This document shows, piece by piece, positions 8,769-16,888 of a stretch of 64,000 nucleotides of DNA. A program made the translations under genes and the position numbers. The notes under the pieces were generated by a model, which saw only the letters and a list, made by a program, of their open reading frames with translations, did no database searches and was not told the origin of the DNA. Position 1 is the first letter of the stretch; every line of letters starts with the position of its first letter. Origin of the DNA: Myxococcales bacterium (GTDB taxonomy: Bacteria; Myxococcota_A; Polyangia; Polyangiales; Ga0077539); NCBI GenBank assembly GCA_016792845.1, contig JAEUKH010000054.1, positions 212,531 to 276,530 on the forward strand. Reading direction: 5' to 3'.

Positions 8769-10400
8769 ATGCCTACCTTCAAGCTCGATGACCGCGAGAT
8801 CCCCTTCGAGAAGGGCGAGACCATCATCGCGGCGGCGTACCGCCAAGGGGTCGAGATCCCCCATTATTGTTGGCACCCGGGCCTCTCGGTGGCCGCCAAC
8901 TGTCGCATGTGCCTCGTTGAGATCGAGCCCGCCGCGGGGCAACGCGCGATGATGCTCGACATTCTCAAGTGGGACGCTGAGAAGAACGACTACGTCGTCG
9001 ATCGCAAGCCCAAGCTCCAGCCCGCGTGTCAGATCGCCGCGAGCGACGGCATGGTGGTGCGCAGCGAGAGCTCGGCCAACGTCAAGCAGGCGCGGGCGCA
9101 CGTCCAAGAGTTTCTCTTGGTCAACCACCCGGTTGATTGCCCGATCTGCGATCAGGCCGGCGAGTGCAAGCTGCAAGACTACTGGATGACCCAGCAGCGC
9201 ACCTTCAAGCGCATGCGCGACGAGCCCGTGCACAAGCCGAAGGCGCAGCCCTTCGGTGAGAAGATCGTGTACGACGCCGAGCGGTGCATCACCTGCACGC
9301 GGTGCATCCGTTTCTGCGACGAGGTCGCGGGCGATCACATGCTCGACCTCCGCGAGCGCGGCAACAAGAACGAGGTGGTGCTCGCGCCGGGCCGCGCGCT
9401 CGAGGGCGATTACACCCTCATGACCGAGCACGTTTGCCCGGTGGGCGCGCTCACGTCGAGCCACTTTCGCTTCCGCGCCCGCGTGTGGACGCTGAAAGAA
9501 GTGCCGTCGATTTGTACGGGCTGCGCCACGGGGTGCAACACCTGGCTCGACTACGACCCGCGCGAGCAGAAGGTGTACCGCCTGCGGCCGCGCGACAACG
9601 AGAAGGTCAACAAGTTCTGGATGTGCGACGACGGGATGATGTCGTACCAGCACGTCCATGAGAATCGCGTGAAGGGCGCGCGCACCGGGCGGGGCTCGTC
9701 AGAGGCGCTCGGCGTCGACGAGGCGGTGAGCCGGGCGGCCGAGCTCTTCAAGAAGGCCGGCAAGGGCAAAGTGGCGGTGGTGCTCTCGGCGCAGATGTCG
9801 ACCGAAGACAACCTCGTCGCGGTCGAGCTCGGGCGGCAGTTCGGCGCGAGCTTCTACCTCTCGGCCAAGGCGCCGTGGCGCGCAGACAAGATCCTCCGCA
9901 ACGCCGATCAGAACCCGAACCGCGCGGGCGCGACGGCGGCTGCGATGGGGGCCGCGGTGGGCTCGCTGCGCGACCTCATGGCCACGGCGGGCGAGGGCAA
10001 GCTCGCGGCGGCCTTGGTGCTCGGCAGCGACAGCGATGTGAGCGACGCCGAGCTGAGCGCGATGGGGCGCATCGCCGACGTGGTGGTGCTCGCGGCCAAC
10101 GAGGGGCCGCTGACGCGCTCGGCGACCTTGGTGATCCCGGTGGCGTCGGTGGCCGAGGCCGACGGGAGCTTCGTCAACGCGAAGGGGCTCGCCCAGGGCT
10201 TCAAGCGCGGGCTTCAGCTTCAGCCCGAGGGGGCTCCGGGGTGGCAGCGAGTGGCCGAGATCGGTCGGGCGATGGGGCTCGACCTGGCCTACAAGAAGTT
10301 CAAAGAGGTTCGGGCGGCGCTGACGGTGAAGGTGCCGACGGCGAGCCCCGACGCCCCGGCGGCGTCGGCGGCGGGTGCCGGTACCGAGTCGCACGCGTGA
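8769..10400 (+). CDS. nuoG: NADH-quinone oxidoreductase subunit G (short form)
   Basis: Iron-sulfur subunit of the electron-input arm of complex I, 543 residues. The N-terminus is a 2Fe-2S ferredoxin domain (HYCWHPG, NCRMCLVE). It continues with the His-Cys3 motif HPVDCPICDQAGECK, then CITCTRCIRFCDE with a distant CPVGAL, and a CTGCATGCNTW cluster of the molybdopterin-oxidoreductase type with its fourth Cys in WMCDDG. The remaining molybdopterin-like domain is abbreviated compared with the roughly 700-900 residues common elsewhere and ends in an Ala/Pro-rich tail. NuoG normally works with NuoE and NuoF, which are not in this cluster. Confidence 0.93.
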   Translation: MPTFKLDDREIPFEKGETIIAAAYRQGVEIPHYCWHPGLSVAANCRMCLVEIEPAAGQRAMMLDILKWDAEKNDYVVDRKPKLQPACQIAASDGMVVRSESSANVKQARAHVQEFLLVNHPVDCPICDQAGECKLQDYWMTQQRTFKRMRDEPVHKPKAQPFGEKIVYDAERCITCTRCIRFCDEVAGDHMLDLRERGNKNEVVLAPGRALEGDYTLMTEHVCPVGALTSSHFRFRARVWTLKEVPSICTGCATGCNTWLDYDPREQKVYRLRPRDNEKVNKFWMCDDGMMSYQHVHENRVKGARTGRGSSEALGVDEAVSRAAELFKKAGKGKVAVVLSAQMSTEDNLVAVELGRQFGASFYLSAKAPWRADKILRNADQNPNRAGATAAAMGAAVGSLRDLMATAGEGKLAAALVLGSDSDVSDAELSAMGRIADVVVLAANEGPLTRSATLVIPVASVAEADGSFVNAKGLAQGFKRGLQLQPEGAPGWQRVAEIGRAMGLDLAYKKFKEVRAALTVKVPTASPDAPAASAAGAGTESHA

Positions 10401-10419
10401 CAGGGCTCTGAGGCGAGAG

Positions 10420-11700
10420 ATGTTGTTCTGGATTCAAGCCTTCGTCAAAATTGCCCTGATTGTGGGCGTGTTGGTCAACATGGCCGCGATCCTTCTGTGG
10501 GTCGAGCGCAAGCAGTCGGCCATGATGCAAGACCGCGTGGGGCCGAACCGCGCGGCCATCGCGGTGTTTGGCAAGCGCTTCCGCCTGGCGGGGCTTGTGC
10601 ACTCGATCGCCGACGGCATCAAAATGGTGTGGAAGGAAGATTGGGAGCCCAAGACCGGCGACAAGCTTCTCTACCGCCTGGCGCCCATCGTGGCCCTCGT
10701 GCCGCCGCTGTGTCTCTTCGCGGTGATCCCCTTCGGGCCGACGCTCTACATCGACCACGCGCGTGAGATGTTCAGCCCGGCGTGGGCCACCGAGGCGACG
10801 GCGCGCACGGTGCCGTTGCAGATCACCAACCTCGACGTGGGGGTGCTCTTCATCTTCGCGGTGGCGGGCGCCGGCATCATCGGCTCGGCCCTGGCGGGGT
10901 GGGCGAGCGACAACAAGTTCTCATTGATGGGCGGCCTCCGCGCGGCGAGCCAGATGGTCTCGTACGAAGTGGCGATGGGCCTCTCGTTGGTGGGCGCGTT
11001 CATGATCTACCAGACCGTGCGTCTCGACGAGATGGTGGCCTGGCAGCAAGAGCACACCTGGGGCATCTTCGTGCAGCCGCTGGGGTTCGTGCTCTTCGCG
11101 GTGTCGGCCATCGCAGAGACCAAGCGCGTGCCCTTCGACGTGCCCGAGGGCGAGAGCGAGCTCGTGGCGGGCTACTTCACCGAGTACGCGGGCTTGAAGT
11201 TCGGCATGTTCGCTTCGGGCGAGCTGGTCGAGGTTTGTACGTCGAGCGCCATCTTGGTGACGATCTTCCTCGGGGGGTGGCACATGCCGTTCTTTACCGA
11301 CCGGGGGCTCGAGTTCATCTTCAGGGGCGCCTCGGCGGTGAGCCCTGAGGTCGCGGCGCAGTTTGTGGCCTCGCACACCATGACGCCCGGGTTTGACGCC
11401 TCGCAGGGGGTGACCACGGCGAGCTTGCTCCAGCACTGTGCGAACGCGTTCGCCTCGGTCAACGGGAGCTTCGTATGGCACTGGCCGCACTGGGCCGTGG
11501 TCGTGGTGGGGCTCGGCAACTTCGTGCTGAAGGCTGCCTTCTTGATCTTCATGCAGCTCCAAATTCGGTGGACGTTGCCGCGCTTCCGTTACGACCAGAT
11601 CATGAAGCTGGGGTGGCAGATGCTCTTGCCCGCGGCCCTGGTGAACGTGCTCGTCACGGGCACCGCGATTCTGTTCTTCAACGGCCCGTCGGGTGGGTGA
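10420..11700 (+). CDS. nuoH: NADH-quinone oxidoreductase subunit H
   Basis: Membrane subunit of complex I next to the quinone-entry tunnel, 426 residues with about eight or nine hydrophobic helices. Family motifs are VERKQSAMMQDRVGPNRA near the N-terminus, LADGIK-like SIADGIKMVWKED, the SYEVAMGLSLVG helix, RVPFDVPEGESELVAGYFTE and RWTLPRFRYDQIMKLGW. I start at the ATG at 10420; an upstream in-frame ATG lies inside the end of nuoG. Between helices 6 and 7 there is an added soluble stretch of some 50 residues around FRGASAVSPEVAAQF, making the protein longer than the usual 330-350. Confidence 0.95.
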   Translation: MLFWIQAFVKIALIVGVLVNMAAILLWVERKQSAMMQDRVGPNRAAIAVFGKRFRLAGLVHSIADGIKMVWKEDWEPKTGDKLLYRLAPIVALVPPLCLFAVIPFGPTLYIDHAREMFSPAWATEATARTVPLQITNLDVGVLFIFAVAGAGIIGSALAGWASDNKFSLMGGLRAASQMVSYEVAMGLSLVGAFMIYQTVRLDEMVAWQQEHTWGIFVQPLGFVLFAVSAIAETKRVPFDVPEGESELVAGYFTEYAGLKFGMFASGELVEVCTSSAILVTIFLGGWHMPFFTDRGLEFIFRGASAVSPEVAAQFVASHTMTPGFDASQGVTTASLLQHCANAFASVNGSFVWHWPHWAVVVVGLGNFVLKAAFLIFMQLQIRWTLPRFRYDQIMKLGWQMLLPAALVNVLVTGTAILFFNGPSGG

Positions 11701-11705
11701 GTTCG

Positions 11706-12335
11706 ATGACCGCAACGACCAAGATCATCCGTAAACCTGCGCGTACGCTCGCAGATCAGTCGTACCTCCTCGAAGTCGTCAAGGGCCTCGGGGTGACGCT
11801 GAAGCACTTCTTCAAGGGCACCGCGCAGCTGGTCTCGGGCAACCGCCCCGACCCTGTGAAGGAGCCCTACGCCGAGGGCGTGGCCACCATCGAGTATCCC
11901 GATGAGAAGCGCCCCTACGCGCGCCGCTGGCGCGGGGTGCACCGGCTCACGCACCGCGAAGACGGCTCGCCGCGCTGCGTGGCGTGCCTGTGCTGCTCGA
12001 CGGCGTGCCCGGCCCAGTGCATTTACATCAAGCCCGCAGAGTACCCCCTCGACGACGCGCGTCGCGGATACGAGCGCTACCCCGAAGAGTTCGTGATCGA
12101 CGAGCTGCGCTGCATCTTCTGCGGCTTCTGTGTCGAGGCGTGCCCGTGTGACGCCATCCGGATGGACACCGGCTTGCACATGACGGCGCTCGACAACCGC
12201 GCGTCGTTCATCTTCGACAAGGCGATGTTGATGAGCTTCCCCTCGCAAGACAACACGTTCTTGAGCGAGAATCCGCGGCACGAGCCGGGCGACGAGAGCC
12301 ACCCCGGCATCGACCGGGTGCGCGGCGGGCACTGA
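11706..12335 (+). CDS. nuoI: NADH-quinone oxidoreductase subunit I
   Basis: Ferredoxin-like subunit of complex I carrying the N6a and N6b [4Fe-4S] clusters. The 209-residue protein has two complete CxxCxxCxxxCP motifs: CVACLCCSTACP and CIFCGFCVEACP. The ATG at 11706 is four bases after the nuoH stop. The C-terminal 40 residues beyond the second cluster motif are longer than in minimal NuoI proteins and Asp/Glu-rich. The next gene is an unrelated lipoprotein with its own promoter, so nuoJ-nuoN are not encoded here. Confidence 0.96.
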   Translation: MTATTKIIRKPARTLADQSYLLEVVKGLGVTLKHFFKGTAQLVSGNRPDPVKEPYAEGVATIEYPDEKRPYARRWRGVHRLTHREDGSPRCVACLCCSTACPAQCIYIKPAEYPLDDARRGYERYPEEFVIDELRCIFCGFCVEACPCDAIRMDTGLHMTALDNRASFIFDKAMLMSFPSQDNTFLSENPRHEPGDESHPGIDRVRGGH

Positions 12336-12359
12336 GCCTCCGGGCGCGTTGTTTCTCCG

Positions 12360-12421
12360 TTGACAGCATTGCATCTGTGAGGCTTAGACCTCCGGCGCCG
12401 CGTGTCGGTGTTGGAGGTCTA
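12360..12421 (+). promoter_or_regulatory. putative promoter with overlapping inverted repeat
   Basis: A perfect TTGACA at 12360-12365 is followed 19 nt later by TAGACC (12385-12390), a weak -10. The -10 overlaps the left arm of a 9-bp perfect inverted repeat, TAGACCTCC at 12385-12393 and GGAGGTCTA at 12413-12421, separated by 19 nt and lying just upstream of the lipoprotein ATG at 12431. The repeat could be an operator or an RNA hairpin. There is no U-tract, so a terminator for nuoI is less likely. Confidence 0.4.
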
Positions 12422-12430
12422 GGCACATTT

Positions 12431-14905
12431 ATGGCTCAGGGTGCTCGCTGGTCTCGTCTTGTGGTGGTTGCCTCGGTGGCCGCCGTGTTGGGGTGTTCGT
12501 CGTCGCAGAACCGCGTTCAGGCGGCCCAGGGCAACGCCGGGGGCCCCGTGCGTACGTACACCGACACTGACCTTGTGACCGACGTGGCGGCCACCGATGC
12601 GCAGGTCTATGTGGCCACGGCGCGGGGCGTGTTGAAGTACCCCTTGGCGGGCGGCCAGGCGGTGCGGATGGGCCGCAGTGAGGGGCTCCCGAGCGAAGAC
12701 GTGCTCGCGGTGGCGGCGAGCGAAGACGGCACCAGCCTGTGGGTGGCGACCGCCGCCGGGGTGGCGCGCAAGGCGGGCGACGGGCGCTTCGAGCGGGTGG
12801 GGGCCGAAGGGGCTCAGCCCGACGTGGGGCGCGTCTCGGCGCTCTTGGTGACCGGCGACAGCGCGGTGCTCGCGGGCGACCACGGCCTCGCCCGGTGGGA
12901 CGGCGCGCATTGGGTGCGGGTCACCGATCGCTTTCAGGTGTTGGCCCTCGCGCGCCGCGGCGAGACCGTGGTGGCGGCCACGGCGTCGAACGGCGTGCTG
13001 GTCTTTTCGAGCGATTTCTCTCAAGTGACCGAGCACGGCGGCAACGTCATGCCCGACCCTTTGGTGCGCGACGTGGTGGCGCTCTCAGACGGCAAGATGT
13101 GGGCGATCACCCAAGGCCCCGCGGGGGCGCAGCTCGCGTACTACAACGGTCAGCGTTGGTACGCGTACACCACGGGCGAGACCGCGCGTGCGACCTGGCT
13201 CGGGCTCGTGCCCACAGGCACGGGGGTCGCTTTGGTGACCACGGGCGGGTACTACGACATCGCCCTCGACCGCGGCGACCGGCTCACCCCGACCAACGTG
13301 GCCGACCCCGGGGGGACGCAGCAGTACGCGCTCCAGCCGACGGTTCTTGAGCCGCCGCCGCCGCCCGCGCCGCCTGCGCCGCCTGCGCCGCCGCGTCGCG
13401 GGCGACGGCCTGCGCGGCCTGCTCCGGCGCGTCCGGCGGGGCGTGCGCAGCACCTCGTGCCGGTGTCGATGCAAGTCGGCGGTGCCGCAGCGCCCGAGAC
13501 CCCCGCAGCGCCCGCGACGCCTGCGACAACGGTTGCGCCTGCGACGCCTGCGACAACAACGGCTGCGCCTGCGACGACGGCTGCGCCTGCGACAACGGCT
13601 GCGCCTGCGACGACGGCCGCGCCTGCAGCGCAGGTGGGCGGTGCGGGGGGGCCTGCGGCTTCGCCTGAGGTGCCTGCGGCGGCGGCCACGCCTGCGGCGC
13701 CTGAGGCGCCTCCGTTGCCGGTGTTGCGGGTGCGCGAGGTGCCTGCGGCGGGCTTCCCGATCGACCCGCCGAGCGGCGGGCCGACGCTCGATGCGCCGAC
13801 TTTTGGCCTCGTGCGGGGCGCCGTCGATGCGGTGCCGCAAGACGTGACCCGCGTCGACTGGTCGCGGGGCGACGCCTACATCACCCGCATCGGTCTCGGG
13901 GTGAGCCGGGTGTCGCCGCGCTCGACCCAAGCGCCGGTCGAGTACCGCACCCACGACCTCGCGATGCAGCGCCGCGCGCTCTCGGTGGCCACCGACTCGC
14001 GCAACAACGTCTGGCTCGTGGGCGAAGACGGCGGCGCGGTGATGTACAACGGCACCGCGTTCTCGCGGGTGTCGCTCGAAGACGACGCGCAGCTCCACCC
14101 GCTCCTCTTCGCGGGGCGCGGGGCCCAGGCCATCGCCATCGCGCGGGTGGGCGACGGCAACATCCTTCGCGGCTACCGTCTCGAAGGCAACACCTGGCGT
14201 CGCGTGGTGTCGGGCCCCGTCGAGCTCTACGGCCCGGGCGTGGCCGAGGCGAGCTTTGTGGCCACCGACAGTACCGGGCGCTTCTGGGTGGGCCTGCGGG
14301 CGCTCCCGCAGCCGGGGCAGGCGGGTGAGCCGCGGAGCCTCGGGGTGGCGGTGCTCGACCCCAACAGCCCCACCACGGCGCAGTACAACGCCAATGTTCC
14401 GCAGGGCGGCGGTGAGGGCGGCTCGCGGCGCGCGCCGAGCGACATGAGCGCGATCGATTTCGACAACAGCGGCAACGCGTGGCTCGCGAGCCTGAGCGGC
14501 GTGGTGCGCATCTCGGCCAGCGCGGTGACGACCTTCGGCGAGGCCCAAGGGCTGCGCGGCGATGTGGTCAGCGACGTCGCGCGCACCCACGGGGCGAAGG
14601 TCTATGTGGCCAGCTCCGAGGGGCTCACCTACGTCGAGAATGGCGAGCCTTCGACGGCGCTCCTCGGGGGGGGCACCCTCGCCCGGGCGAGCGCCCTCGC
14701 GGTCGACACGGCGGGCAACCTCTGGGGCGCGGGCCCGCGCGGGGTGTGGCGCTACGACAGCCAGACGTTCACCAACATGGGGCGCGCTCAGGGGCTTCCG
14801 GCGGCTGAGTTCAACGACATGGCCATCGACGCCGTGGGCCGCGTGTGGCTTTCGACCAGCGAGGGCATCGTGCTCTTCGACCCGGCCGTGCAGGCCAACA
14901 ACTGA
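12431..14905 (+). CDS. beta-propeller lipoprotein with Pro/Ala/Thr linker
   Basis: An 824-residue predicted lipoprotein: signal peptide with lipobox LGCS at residues 18-21. Residues 40-290 and 460-820 consist of repeated short units such as DVYVATxxGVxxY and NVWLVGEDGGAVMYNG, matching the propeller repeats seen in the sensor parts of hybrid two-component regulators (Reg_prop/YVTN-like). The two halves are joined by about 140 residues of Pro-, Ala- and Thr-rich sequence made of near-exact APATTA units. No catalytic or output domain follows, so it is probably a cell-envelope binding or structural protein. The start is the ATG at 12431, as the signal peptide begins there. Confidence 0.75.
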   Translation: MAQGARWSRLVVVASVAAVLGCSSSQNRVQAAQGNAGGPVRTYTDTDLVTDVAATDAQVYVATARGVLKYPLAGGQAVRMGRSEGLPSEDVLAVAASEDGTSLWVATAAGVARKAGDGRFERVGAEGAQPDVGRVSALLVTGDSAVLAGDHGLARWDGAHWVRVTDRFQVLALARRGETVVAATASNGVLVFSSDFSQVTEHGGNVMPDPLVRDVVALSDGKMWAITQGPAGAQLAYYNGQRWYAYTTGETARATWLGLVPTGTGVALVTTGGYYDIALDRGDRLTPTNVADPGGTQQYALQPTVLEPPPPPAPPAPPAPPRRGRRPARPAPARPAGRAQHLVPVSMQVGGAAAPETPAAPATPATTVAPATPATTTAAPATTAAPATTAAPATTAAPAAQVGGAGGPAASPEVPAAAATPAAPEAPPLPVLRVREVPAAGFPIDPPSGGPTLDAPTFGLVRGAVDAVPQDVTRVDWSRGDAYITRIGLGVSRVSPRSTQAPVEYRTHDLAMQRRALSVATDSRNNVWLVGEDGGAVMYNGTAFSRVSLEDDAQLHPLLFAGRGAQAIAIARVGDGNILRGYRLEGNTWRRVVSGPVELYGPGVAEASFVATDSTGRFWVGLRALPQPGQAGEPRSLGVAVLDPNSPTTAQYNANVPQGGGEGGSRRAPSDMSAIDFDNSGNAWLASLSGVVRISASAVTTFGEAQGLRGDVVSDVARTHGAKVYVASSEGLTYVENGEPSTALLGGGTLARASALAVDTAGNLWGAGPRGVWRYDSQTFTNMGRAQGLPAAEFNDMAIDAVGRVWLSTSEGIVLFDPAVQANN

Positions 14906-15050
14906 ACGCCCCCAGCGTGGCGGGTCGCGTGGCCGCGAGGGCCGGGCGCGATCCGCAGCGGGTGCGGTGCTTCGCGTCTGTACAAGGGCCGGGCGTGTCG
15001 ATGCGCTGGCGGGCGGTCATCCGATGGGGGGCCCGGTGTGTTGGGGCCGC

Positions 15051-16835
15051 TCAGGGGCAACCCACGAGGAGCCCTTCGCGCGCGGCGAGGCCCGGGCTTC
15101 GGGCCACGAGCCAGCGGGCTTCGCGGCAGCGGCAGGGGTGCTGCCCTTGCGCCTCGCATGACATCCACAGGGCCCTGTGGGCGCTCTGGAGCGTCGGGCC
15201 GAGGGTGACCGCGCGGGCTGCCGCGAGGGCCGCTTCGTCGTGCCGCTGGGCGCCCGCGAGGGCCGCGTAGCGGAGCACCCACGCGTATGACGATTGAGGG
15301 CTCTGGGCCACGAGGCGCTCGCTCTCTCCGAGGGCCTGGGCGCCGAGCGTGGGGTCGCTGCGGTACCGGGCGATGTCATGGCGCCAGTCGCCGAGACGCA
15401 GGGCCACAAGGCCGTCGCGCCGGGCCAGGGCTTCGTTCTCGGCGCCGCGCACCGCGACGAAGCTCTGGTCATCGAGGTAGACGAGCCTCCAGCCGGGGTT
15501 GTCTTGAAAGTATTTCACCCGCTGGTCGGTACGGAGCACCGCGATGTCGAGGTTGTACCCTTCAATCAACGCGCCCAGACGCTCGGCCCGAAGGTCGACC
15601 GCGCGACGCGCAAATTCAGCGGGGTAGAGCGCCCAACTGCGGCCGTCGAAGAAGACGGGCACGCGGCCTTCGAGGGCCCACAAGAGGTATCCGCCGCTCT
15701 CGAGCTCATTCAAGAGATGGCCCCGGGGCCGCGCCCGCTCAAGGTACCGGGCCGCTCCGACCGGAAAGAGATCGCTCCGTACGCCCACGCCCCAACCGTG
15801 TTGACTCTGCCAGAGCAACGGGAGCCCCAACACCGCCGCGGCGAGCCCGCCGAAGGCGCGAGCGAAGCGATGTGTGACCCTTGCTTCGAGGCTCCGTAGA
15901 CCCAGGGCCGCGGGGCCGAGGGCCCCCATCGCCGCGAAGCTGAGAAAGCGCACCGCGCTCAGACCCATGGCGGCGCTGAAGACCCACACGATCCACCAGC
16001 CGGCGGGGAGCTCGCGCCGTCGGAGGCGCCCGAGACCCACGAAGGCCAAGAGCTCAAGGGCGGCCAGGGCGATGAGGGCGGGGCTCCATGCGCGCTGACG
16101 GTAGAGCGGAACCCACTCGGTGATCAGCGCGGCCATGGCGGGGTCGGTGACGTGACCGAAGCCCGCCCGCAGCCGGTCGATGGGGCGAAGAGAGACCCCA
16201 AGGCCCAGTGCCGAGAGGGCGACCCAAGGCGCCCAGCGTAGAAGTGACGCGCGTCGCGTTGTGGGCGAGTCGAAGAGGCTCCCGAGGGCGGCGCTGAGGG
16301 TCATCGCGAGGGCCACGAGCCCCGAGGGGTGAAGGCTCTGCCACGCGGCGGTGAGCGCCGAGAGACGCCAGCCCTTCGACGCGTCGGCGCGGGCCTTGGC
16401 GATGCCCCAAAGGCCCACGGAGAAGCACAACAAGGTCAGGGTCTGCGGGCGGGGCGTGACCCGAAAGACCACCGCGGCGGTGAGCAAAGGCCCGAGCGCC
16501 GCGTGGGCCCAACCCGACCGCCCGGTCGCGCCCAAGACCCGACGCAGCGTTTCGAGGCAGAGGCCCACCGTGAGGGCGCCGATCAGGGCCGTGCCGACGA
16601 CCACCGCAGGGGTGCCGCCCAAGCGCCAAAGACCGTAGAGCCCCAGGTCGGCCAGCACGTCGATGAAGAGCCACGGGCGACCGCGGGCCGTGTGCGAGAA
16701 CACGTCGTGCCAGGGGATGCGCCCCGTCTCGGCGATCACCCGCCCGGTGTGAAGGTGCCAGAAGCAGTCGGGGTCGTAGAGCGGTGTGACGCGCAGAAGA
16801 AAGGCCACCAGCGCCCAGAGGAGTGACCCAAGCAT
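15051..16835 (-). CDS. polytopic membrane protein, GT-C-like, with soluble C-terminus
   Basis: A 594-residue integral membrane protein. The first 350 residues hold about nine hydrophobic helices; the early loop DPDCFWHLHTGRVIAETG carries an acidic-aromatic pattern like the catalytic loop of GT-C glycosyltransferases. The last 240 residues are soluble and contain a substrate-binding-like NELESGGYLLWALEGRVPVFFDGR segment and a helical tail resembling TPR units, ending with a Cys-rich CRCRE stretch. Such proteins use polyprenyl-phosphate sugars, but the donor and acceptor here are unknown. It is divergently placed (53 nt) from another GT-C-like gene. Confidence 0.65.
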   Translation of the reverse strand: MLGSLLWALVAFLLRVTPLYDPDCFWHLHTGRVIAETGRIPWHDVFSHTARGRPWLFIDVLADLGLYGLWRLGGTPAVVVGTALIGALTVGLCLETLRRVLGATGRSGWAHAALGPLLTAAVVFRVTPRPQTLTLLCFSVGLWGIAKARADASKGWRLSALTAAWQSLHPSGLVALAMTLSAALGSLFDSPTTRRASLLRWAPWVALSALGLGVSLRPIDRLRAGFGHVTDPAMAALITEWVPLYRQRAWSPALIALAALELLAFVGLGRLRRRELPAGWWIVWVFSAAMGLSAVRFLSFAAMGALGPAALGLRSLEARVTHRFARAFGGLAAAVLGLPLLWQSQHGWGVGVRSDLFPVGAARYLERARPRGHLLNELESGGYLLWALEGRVPVFFDGRSWALYPAEFARRAVDLRAERLGALIEGYNLDIAVLRTDQRVKYFQDNPGWRLVYLDDQSFVAVRGAENEALARRDGLVALRLGDWRHDIARYRSDPTLGAQALGESERLVAQSPQSSYAWVLRYAALAGAQRHDEAALAAARAVTLGPTLQSAHRALWMSCEAQGQHPCRCREARWLVARSPGLAAREGLLVGCP

Positions 16836-16888
16836 CGCGCCTTCTGCCTTGCCTCCAAGGCCCGGGCGGCGTCAATCACCCCGTCACG

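Noticed and set aside
12385..12421. Inverted repeat after nuoI as rho-independent terminator
   Set aside because: No run of T follows and it overlaps a promoter-like sequence for the next gene.
13085..14590. Long Arg- and His-rich frame on the minus strand opposite the beta-propeller lipoprotein
   Set aside because: It is a GC-rich shadow of the plus-strand gene, with composition unlike real proteins and no start site.
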